From the NCBI GenBank assembly GCA_024233875.1, contig JACKPB010000016.1:1-40771 (forward strand): DNA of 40,771 bases, written 5' to 3'. A model generated the notes under the pieces. The model was not told where the DNA came from, ran no database searches, and saw only the letters and a program-made list of their open reading frames with translations. This stretch comes from Leptospiraceae bacterium (GTDB lineage Bacteria > Spirochaetota > Leptospiria > Leptospirales > Leptospiraceae). Positions 35,263-40,771 of this stretch are shown one piece after another; the stretch's first letter is position 1, and the number at the start of each line of letters is the position of its first letter. Position numbers and translations under genes: made by a program.

Positions 35263-35661
35263 ATGAAATCGTTTACTTTCTTTGTATTGTGTTTTCTGAG
35301 TTTGATCGGGTCAATTCTACCCAGGGATCAGGATAAGAAAGTTTATTTCTCCTTATCCAATGGGATAGGGGAACTATCGGGAGATTCTCTACCTTCAAAT
35401 TTGGAGAGTTTTACTGATTACCCCTCTCAATGGAAGTCAGTATCCAATCATCTCCAGCTTCAAAACATTTCTATCCTTCACAGAGAATTCCGGAGTGAAT
35501 ATTTTCCCAAAAAGTTCATTGATTTTCTATTCGGTATCACAAATTCCGAAGCAGATTTAAAAAAATTTAAAAACGAGCTCTTATTTTTAGGAAGTTCAAT
35601 AATTGGTTTTTCGCAAAGAAACCAATCAGTAACTCACATTACGCAAAGAAGCGAAATGTGA
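35263..35661 (+). CDS. Exported hypothetical protein, possibly truncated
   Basis: 132 aa from ATG 35263, which opens with signal peptide MKSFTFFVLCFLSLIGSILP. The frame extends ten codons upstream but that would bury the signal. The mature part has no recognisable family (FSLSNGIGELSGDSLPSNLE, then ISILHREFRSEYFPKKFIDF). The last ~12 codons lie inside the inverted repeat at 35630-35768, so the C-terminus is supplied by repeat DNA and the protein may be shortened. The arrangement of gene plus terminal inverted repeat recurs in the next gene. Confidence 0.55.
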   Translation: MKSFTFFVLCFLSLIGSILPRDQDKKVYFSLSNGIGELSGDSLPSNLESFTDYPSQWKSVSNHLQLQNISILHREFRSEYFPKKFIDFLFGITNSEADLKKFKNELLFLGSSIIGFSQRNQSVTHITQRSEM

Positions 35662-35768
35662 GGTTGCAGGGAGCCTGCCGGCAGCTTGGACTATCGCCCA
35701 AACCCATATTTTTATAGATCTAATAGTGAAATATGATTTTGTATTGAAAAATTGCGTACGATGAGTTA
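35630..35768 (+). repeat. attC-like long inverted repeat, copy A
   Basis: Ends: TAACTCA-CAT-TACGCAA (35630-35646) and TTGCGTA-CGA-TGAGTTA (35752-35768), with 7+7 paired bases around a 3-nt mismatch. Inside, CTCACATT pairs with AATGTGAG (35633-35662 region) and GGGAGCCTGCCGGCA follows. Copy B at 36725 shares these blocks. AAC and GTT lie symmetrically near the ends, as in integron attC sites, but the full RYYYAAC/GTTRRRY cores are not present. Confidence 0.45.
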
Positions 35769-35791
35769 ATAAGTAAGGGTTGGAATAAAAT

Positions 35792-36727
35792 ATGAAACAT
35801 TTAAATCATGAGAAATTCAATCGCTTTAATTTTTGGTTTCTAACTTTATTTCTAATGAATTGTTCCTTAGGTTTTCATAAGGAAATCAAAATTTCAAAAA
35901 CGATTCCCTCGATTTGTTTTGATTCTTTAAGTGATTTAGATTATTTTGCTCCCAAAGACAATCTCTCGTCTGAGGATTATAATAAATTAAAAAAACACCT
36001 GAGTTCGAGAGCCATAAGTATAGCATCAGATCTAAGTGTTGAGAAAGATATTATTCAGTTCTTAGTGAATAAGGATATTTCTGAGAAACAAAAAATTTCT
36101 AAAAAAATTCATGATCGTATCCATTTATCTTATATGGAACTTTCTTCAATGCTGGCTATTGCAGATTGCGAAAGAGATCGTGCTATTCAATTTGCCTCAC
36201 ACCTGGACATGGTTTCCGCAAAAAACATCAATGATCTAAGTATAAAATCCCTCCTGAGTACTGTTATGGGTACTACATTTGCCGCTAGTTTTGAATTGGC
36301 AGGTCTAACGAATCAAGCCTATTTAGGAGTGGATGTATTTTTTGCATTTCTATCCGGATACTTTGCTCTTCAGGCTTTCAATTTATCAACTGTAGGTGAC
36401 TATCGACACGAAAAAAACTTATTGAGAGAAATCAAAGAAAATCCTGAAAATTCAAAGTACTTCTACAATTCGGTCTGGAATTTTTTAACAAATAAAAACT
36501 ATCCCGGAGAACTCCCCGAGCGTGAGGAGATAATCAATATTTGGTACAAAGATGGAATGAAGGATGAAGATGAAAATCTCTTATTCTCTGAAGGGGGATC
36601 TTACAATGCGATACAAGTCTATAAGCGTGTTCACATGCTGGATACTCTCAAGACAAGAATGTCCTATATGAAACTGGAATTGAGACTTCTAACTGAAGAA
36701 TTGAATCAATTGGAAAAAAATTTCTAA
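35792..36727 (+). CDS. Hypothetical lipoprotein
   Basis: 311 aa. The N-terminus (FNFWFLTLFLMNCSLG) carries lipobox LMNC at about residue 24. Mostly helical mature part; a hydrophobic stretch at ~165-200 (MGTTFAASFELAGLTNQAYL then GVDVFFAFLSGYFALQAF) may be one or two membrane segments. The C-terminus is a coiled coil (LKTRMSYMKLELRLLTEELN). No family recognised. Its stop codon TAA is the first part of repeat copy B, so the gene ends exactly at an inverted repeat, like the preceding gene. Confidence 0.68.
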   Translation: MKHLNHEKFNRFNFWFLTLFLMNCSLGFHKEIKISKTIPSICFDSLSDLDYFAPKDNLSSEDYNKLKKHLSSRAISIASDLSVEKDIIQFLVNKDISEKQKISKKIHDRIHLSYMELSSMLAIADCERDRAIQFASHLDMVSAKNINDLSIKSLLSTVMGTTFAASFELAGLTNQAYLGVDVFFAFLSGYFALQAFNLSTVGDYRHEKNLLREIKENPENSKYFYNSVWNFLTNKNYPGELPEREEIINIWYKDGMKDEDENLLFSEGGSYNAIQVYKRVHMLDTLKTRMSYMKLELRLLTEELNQLEKNF

Positions 36728-36830
36728 CTCACCTCACGCAATTCGCACGAAAGGTGAGGATAAGAAAGGGAGCCTGTCGGCAATGGCTCGTAAAAATAAA
36801 ATTTTTTGATGAATAAAAAATGCGTTAGGT
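36725..36830 (+). repeat. attC-like long inverted repeat, copy B
   Basis: Starts TAACTCACCTCACGCAA and ends TGCGTTAGGT (36821-36830). ACCTCACGCA (36731-36740) matches the complement of that end at 9 of 10 positions. GTTAGGT fits the attC R' core GTTRRRY. Interior CTCACCT pairs with AGGTGAG (where copy A has CTCACATT/AATGTGAG), and GAGCC pairs with GGCTC. It ends 11 nt from the convergent methyl-accepting gene. Confidence 0.45.
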
Positions 36831-36841
36831 AATTTTCTGAT

Positions 36842-38383
36842 TTAGATTTCTCCTTTTAGTTTTCCGGATAGATTCTTCAGATTTTCTGAGTTTCCATGGA
36901 GTAAGCTAATTTTATCAGTAATCTCTCTGGAAGCTGAAAAAAGTTGATTTATATTTTCATTCAATTCGGACGCATTTTTTCTTTCAATTCCTGTCAGTTC
37001 GTTCATTTTCTGAGCTAATCTATGGATTTCTTCTGTTCTGTTTCTCGTGTCTTTGATGGAATCGATTTGCTCATGGACGATCTCATTGACTTCGACTACT
37101 CCTCTTCCTATTGAGGAAATGACATTGAGTATATCCTTTATTGTCCCTGAAGACTTCTGAATCTGTTCCTGTCCCTGAATGACAGCATTTTGCATTCCAC
37201 CGATCAATTCAGCTATCTGTTTTGCATTTCGACCGGAAGAATCAGCAAGTTTTGATACTTCACTGGCAACTACTTCAAAACCCTTCCCCTCTTCACCTGC
37301 TCTTGCGGCTTCGATTGCGGCATTGAGAGCAAGTAAATTTGTTTGGTTGGCTATCAAATTGATTAGATTGACGATTTTTACTACATCTTTCGAGGAGTTT
37401 GAAATATTTTGTATTTCCATTATACTCTGATTGAGTTCATCCTCTCCTTTGGTAGTCAGCTTTTTGGCTCTTTCACCCTCATCGATAATTTTTTTACTGG
37501 CAGAATCTACTCTACCCGTCACCTCACTCAAGGAGTCAATGGAATGCTTATTTTCCTGGCAATTGTCCTCCTGAGTTTTTGCCATTTGTGCAATCCTTCC
37601 TATGGAGTCGGAAAAATGTGTTATGATTCCTTTGGATGATTCGGTATAGGTAAGTTGTTTGGAGGAAAGCTCGAGGCTGGATTCAGCAATCTCATTGATA
37701 TTACCAATAATTGTGTCCAACTCATCTATGGTGAATTTGGTTTGATCGATTAGATTGGAGAGTTCTGATGACTTTTTGAGAGCTGTTTCTTCTGAGTCCT
37801 TGAATTCGGTGACAATCTTACGAACGAACCTGGTTCCGGAATAGGAGGCAATCGTCATCGCAAATATAAATAGAGCTCCCAATACAATTGTTAAAGTCGT
37901 TACCGGAAATACAGATTTGTCACCCCCCCGTGCTTTGATCAGAAAACCTAGAATTGTGAAGATAAGGGTGCAGGCTATTCCTGTTCCGAGGGTAAAGCGT
38001 GGAGAAAATCTTAGGGTTGATTCTCCTATGATGATAAAGTAAATCGCATAGAGGACAATGTCATTGATCGCTATGGTCAACATTTCAGGATCATCTAATC
38101 TTAGAAATCCGAAGATTACAAATGAATATCCGAATAGTTCCATACCCATTGTAATGTACTTTACCTTGTACGTATATGTATTTGATCTGAGTATTACAGT
38201 GGAAAGGACTGTCGCCATGATGTAAATCAATATACCCGCAACATAATTCCCCATGATTTTGGAAACCTGATTTTCCACTAGACTCCCAATGACTGTTCCT
38301 GCAGTGAAAATAATTATGAGAAAGACCCTCAGGTAGTTAGCGGCTTTTTCCCCGGTGATTTCTAATTTAAGTTTTATATCCAT
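36842..38383 (-). CDS. Methyl-accepting chemotaxis-type signalling protein
   Basis: 513 aa from ATG 38383, the first in-frame ATG past the cyclase stop; the frame extends 26 codons into the cyclase gene, so a longer start is unlikely. The N-terminal ~200 residues hold about six membrane helices (FLIIIFTAGTVIGSL, YVAGILIYIMATVLSTVIL, and others) with little periplasmic sequence. No HAMP is obvious. A long coiled coil leads to the conserved signalling hairpin ANQTNLLALNAAIEAARAGE then GKGFEVVASEVSKLA. It would form arrays with CheA/CheW, or act on another helical partner. It follows the cyclase gene by 7 nt and is likely co-transcribed. Confidence 0.88.
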   Translation of the reverse strand: MDIKLKLEITGEKAANYLRVFLIIIFTAGTVIGSLVENQVSKIMGNYVAGILIYIMATVLSTVILRSNTYTYKVKYITMGMELFGYSFVIFGFLRLDDPEMLTIAINDIVLYAIYFIIIGESTLRFSPRFTLGTGIACTLIFTILGFLIKARGGDKSVFPVTTLTIVLGALFIFAMTIASYSGTRFVRKIVTEFKDSEETALKKSSELSNLIDQTKFTIDELDTIIGNINEIAESSLELSSKQLTYTESSKGIITHFSDSIGRIAQMAKTQEDNCQENKHSIDSLSEVTGRVDSASKKIIDEGERAKKLTTKGEDELNQSIMEIQNISNSSKDVVKIVNLINLIANQTNLLALNAAIEAARAGEEGKGFEVVASEVSKLADSSGRNAKQIAELIGGMQNAVIQGQEQIQKSSGTIKDILNVISSIGRGVVEVNEIVHEQIDSIKDTRNRTEEIHRLAQKMNELTGIERKNASELNENINQLFSASREITDKISLLHGNSENLKNLSGKLKGEI

Positions 38384-38390
38384 TATCTTT

Positions 38391-40556
38391 TTACCAGTAT
38401 TCTGCGTACATTTTCCAAAATTTTGAATTGGGAGTGAGCACCCGATTCTTATCCATTCCACTACTTTCTAATTTTTCGTTGTGCACAACCAGATCATCTT
38501 TTAAATTCTTAACGTAGTACATATCGATTTCGCCTTTGTTTTTCGCTTTGATCTTTCCTCTATACTCACAATCAAAAAAATCCTTAATCAGTTCATAAGT
38601 GATTCCACTTATATTTACTTTTTCTATTTCTCCGGAAGACTCCATTCGGGATGCCAGGTTTACAGTATCACCCCAGACATCATAGGCAAATTTCTTTTCT
38701 CCGATCACTCCTGCGATCAACGGACCTGTATGAATCCCCAATCTTAGCTGCCAGTAAGGAAGTCCGAGCATTTCTTTGATGTCCTTCATTTGATTCATAA
38801 AGGCTTGAATTTCCAGTGCCGCCATGACTATATCTATGGGATTTGTATTGTTTTTCTTAGGGATTCCTCCGGCACACATATAGCTATCGCCTATCGTTTT
38901 GAGTTTTTCCAGATTGTAACGATCACAAATATTATCAAACTGAGAAAAGCAGGCATCCAACTCCTTGGTCAATTCCGTAGGAGTCATACTCTCTGATATT
39001 TTAGTAAAACCTTTGAAGTCTGTGAAAAGAACAGAGACTCTTTCATAAAGGACAGGAGAGGTACTGCCTTTTTCTTTTAATTCTTTTGCAATCTGTCTGG
39101 GTAAGATATTTTGCAAAAGTTTTTCTGATTTTAGTAATTCTTCCTCTATCAATAGATTGGTTTTTTCTAAGTCCTGAGTCCTTTCCAAAACTTTAGCTTC
39201 CAAACTATTTTTTAAGGCAATCAATTCTTTGTTCTTTCTGAGTTGAGAGCGATGTTTTTCCAGAAGTTGTTTGGAGGCAAATTGTAAGTTTTTGAAAGAT
39301 TTTGTGTATCTCTGTGCCAGAATGAGGGCCTGGGAAATCACAAAACTCAACATTCCAATACTGGCTATATAAGGAAAAATGATTATGTCCAAGGCAACGA
39401 GAACATCCAGAACCATGGCCAGGATGAATACCAGGTTTCCTGCTAGAAATATTTTCGCACCTTCCCGTTTCTTTCGAATAGCCTTTATAGAAACATAAAA
39501 ACTATACACCGGTGGAATGAGAAGAAAGTAAAGAGAATAGTATGTAAACCAATTGTACACCACGAAAGGTGAAAAAAGTGCCAGAAAACTTCCCAGGAAG
39601 AAAAAAATCTTTATTCCAAAGAATATTTTGGGGTTGAATTCTTTTGGAAAGAGAGAATTTACAAAGAATATATAGAAGAGTATACCCAAAAATACAGTGG
39701 AATACTCAATGCGTAGAACGATGTAGAAATTAAGAAATTCTGCCAGAAGTCTCTCATTGATTGAGAGAACCCTCAGAGCACCCAGAAAACAAAAAATTCC
39801 AAAATAAAGAGGAGAATAAATATCTTTCAGAAGAAAGTATTGGCTCAAATGAAAAAAACTCATGATGAGCAGAGCACCGAAGAGAAAGAAGTCCAGACTG
39901 ATATTTTCCCTATGAATTTTCTCGATAGCAGAAGCTGTTCCCAGTCTGGGTGCATCCCAGATTCCTGCAGAGACATTATTGTAATTTTCTATAAATAGGA
40001 CTAAATCTAGTTCTTTGGATTTGTTTTCAAAGTAAACATAAGAATATTTATAATCGAATTCAATTTTTGAGATTTCCCTTTCTATTTTCCCGAGACCCGC
40101 TACCTTCTCCCCATCGAGATACAATTCGAAGGCTGAATTGATATTCGGAATGTACAATCCAAGATTCATCATTTCTTCCGGGAGATAAATCTTTAGTCTG
40201 TAGACTGCATATCCATCAGTAGGATAGTTTTGACCGTCCTTCCATTCCAAGTACTGCCAGGCCTTGGGAATAGGCTTAAGAAGGGGGACCTTTTCGGGAT
40301 CATTCAAAAACTGAGTCAGGGAATTTGGATCTCCAATCCATTCATTCCAGTAAAAATTCCATTCGCCATTCAAACCAATTTTTGGTTCTCCGGAAGGATC
40401 CCAATTTCTAAGGTCGAGAACGCCCTTCTGGATAAAAGATTTGGGTTCTTCATAGATTTTTTTATTTCTACAGGAGAAAGTGAATGTAGCTATAAATAAA
40501 AAAAGAACCATCCAAATTCTAAAACGAATCTGATCGGTCTGAAAGGATGAAATCAT
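38391..40556 (-). CDS. Adenylate cyclase with 7TMR-DISM-type sensor
   Basis: 721 aa. The N-terminal signal ends FTFSC, possibly a lipobox. An extracellular beta domain of the 7TMR-DISMED2 type (LDLRNWDPSGEPKIGLNGEW) covers ~40-190. Seven membrane helices follow (~205-420), then a coiled coil and a class III cyclase domain (~500-690). Metal-binding Asp residues are in VLFTDFKGF and TIGDSYMCAGG. The substrate-specifying Lys (EKLKTIGD) and Asp (DVWGDTVNLASR) predict ATP, hence cAMP, and the transition-state Asn and Arg are present. This architecture is characteristic of Leptospira-type genomes. It lies 7 nt before the methyl-accepting gene. The ligand of the sensor is unknown. Confidence 0.92.
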   Translation of the reverse strand: MISSFQTDQIRFRIWMVLFLFIATFTFSCRNKKIYEEPKSFIQKGVLDLRNWDPSGEPKIGLNGEWNFYWNEWIGDPNSLTQFLNDPEKVPLLKPIPKAWQYLEWKDGQNYPTDGYAVYRLKIYLPEEMMNLGLYIPNINSAFELYLDGEKVAGLGKIEREISKIEFDYKYSYVYFENKSKELDLVLFIENYNNVSAGIWDAPRLGTASAIEKIHRENISLDFFLFGALLIMSFFHLSQYFLLKDIYSPLYFGIFCFLGALRVLSINERLLAEFLNFYIVLRIEYSTVFLGILFYIFFVNSLFPKEFNPKIFFGIKIFFFLGSFLALFSPFVVYNWFTYYSLYFLLIPPVYSFYVSIKAIRKKREGAKIFLAGNLVFILAMVLDVLVALDIIIFPYIASIGMLSFVISQALILAQRYTKSFKNLQFASKQLLEKHRSQLRKNKELIALKNSLEAKVLERTQDLEKTNLLIEEELLKSEKLLQNILPRQIAKELKEKGSTSPVLYERVSVLFTDFKGFTKISESMTPTELTKELDACFSQFDNICDRYNLEKLKTIGDSYMCAGGIPKKNNTNPIDIVMAALEIQAFMNQMKDIKEMLGLPYWQLRLGIHTGPLIAGVIGEKKFAYDVWGDTVNLASRMESSGEIEKVNISGITYELIKDFFDCEYRGKIKAKNKGEIDMYYVKNLKDDLVVHNEKLESSGMDKNRVLTPNSKFWKMYAEYW

Positions 40557-40771
40557 TTGTATTCCTATGAGAAAAAATTTCCTGTTGAATGGAATGATTT
40601 ATTCAATAATCACCGATTCGCTTCTTTCTAAATATACCAGTTTTCATAAATAATTGCGTTTTTCCTATTATGGGTTTTGGCCATTTTATAGCTGATTCTT
40701 TTGTGAATACGCAAACCTCATGAAAATGACTCTGGATCCTGTCCTGAATTTCTCTGTCCGGAGATGTGCAA
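40557..40771. other. Upstream region of the cyclase gene
   Basis: No gene is seen. Most of it is copy 3 of the dispersed hairpin element. TAGGA about 8 nt before the cyclase ATG is the ribosome-binding site. Confidence 0.4.
40632..40727 (-). repeat. Dispersed ~100-nt hairpin element, copy 3
   Basis: On the minus strand it reads TTTTCATGAGGTTTGCGTAT, CTATAAAATGGC, AATAGGAAAAACGCAATTAT, AAAACTGGTATATTT, matching copies 1 and 2. TTGCGT and ACGCAA (40709-40714 with 40654-40659) pair. It lies about 75 nt upstream of the cyclase start. Confidence 0.6.

Noticed and set aside
1..40771. tRNA or rRNA genes
   Set aside because: No cloverleaf with a TTCGA-type arm and CCA end, and no rRNA core sequence, was found by eye; a tRNA scan would be decisive.

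Overview
The window most resembles the chromosome of a Leptospiraceae-type spirochaete. This is inferred from gene content, not from an rRNA marker. Support: AT-rich DNA; many short-lipobox lipoproteins; an NHL-repeat lipoprotein; a class III cyclase behind a seven-helix 7TMR-DISM-type sensor; and repeated AAA-ATPase-like/PD-(D/E)XK genes. AdhE and a KorAB-type ferredoxin oxidoreductase point to a capacity for low-oxygen or fermentative carbon metabolism. That is unusual for classical aerobic Leptospira, so genus assignment stays open.

Layout. (1) 1-20 kb is an accessory region made mostly of mobile DNA and broken defence genes. It holds an IS91-type HUH transposase abutting an HsdR scrap; an AAA-ATPase-like/PDDEXK gene; a scrap of an integrase-repeat protein cut by a complete IS21-family element (istA-istB); a 15-unit 22/23-nt tandem array touching the IS end; and a truncated Mrr-like domain. 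Next come an intact UvrD-type helicase fused to a RecB/Cas4-like nuclease, a DUF3800 gene and a strong RNA-like stem-loop. After these lie a type III Mod gene start fused by deletion to the end of its Res gene, a PD-(D/E)XK coiled-coil gene between two 825-bp direct repeats, and an HsdM scrap fused to an exported-protein scrap. (2) 17.8-25.5 kb encodes envelope proteins: the NHL-repeat lipoprotein and a tight four-gene operon of lipoprotein, MotA/TolQ/ExbB-like channel, MotB/ExbD-like stator and lipoprotein. (3) 25.6-27.2 kb holds a second AAA-ATPase-like gene. (4) 27.5-34.6 kb is metabolic: adhE with a STAS-domain gene, convergent korA-korB across a shared terminator, and a two-ACT-domain protein. 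(5) 34.6-36.85 kb is repeat-rich, with two exported hypothetical proteins each ending in a long inverted repeat, resembling integron cassettes. (6) 36.8-40.6 kb is a signalling pair on the minus strand: adenylate cyclase, then a methyl-accepting protein.

The strongest candidate for an undescribed system is the UvrD-PDDEXK / DUF3800 / structured RNA unit at 7.7-11.5 kb, intact among broken restriction systems. Others are the lipoprotein-flanked ion-channel operon (20.6-25.0 kb), the cassette-like units (34.9-36.8 kb), and a dispersed ~100-nt hairpin element present three times with compensating stem changes.
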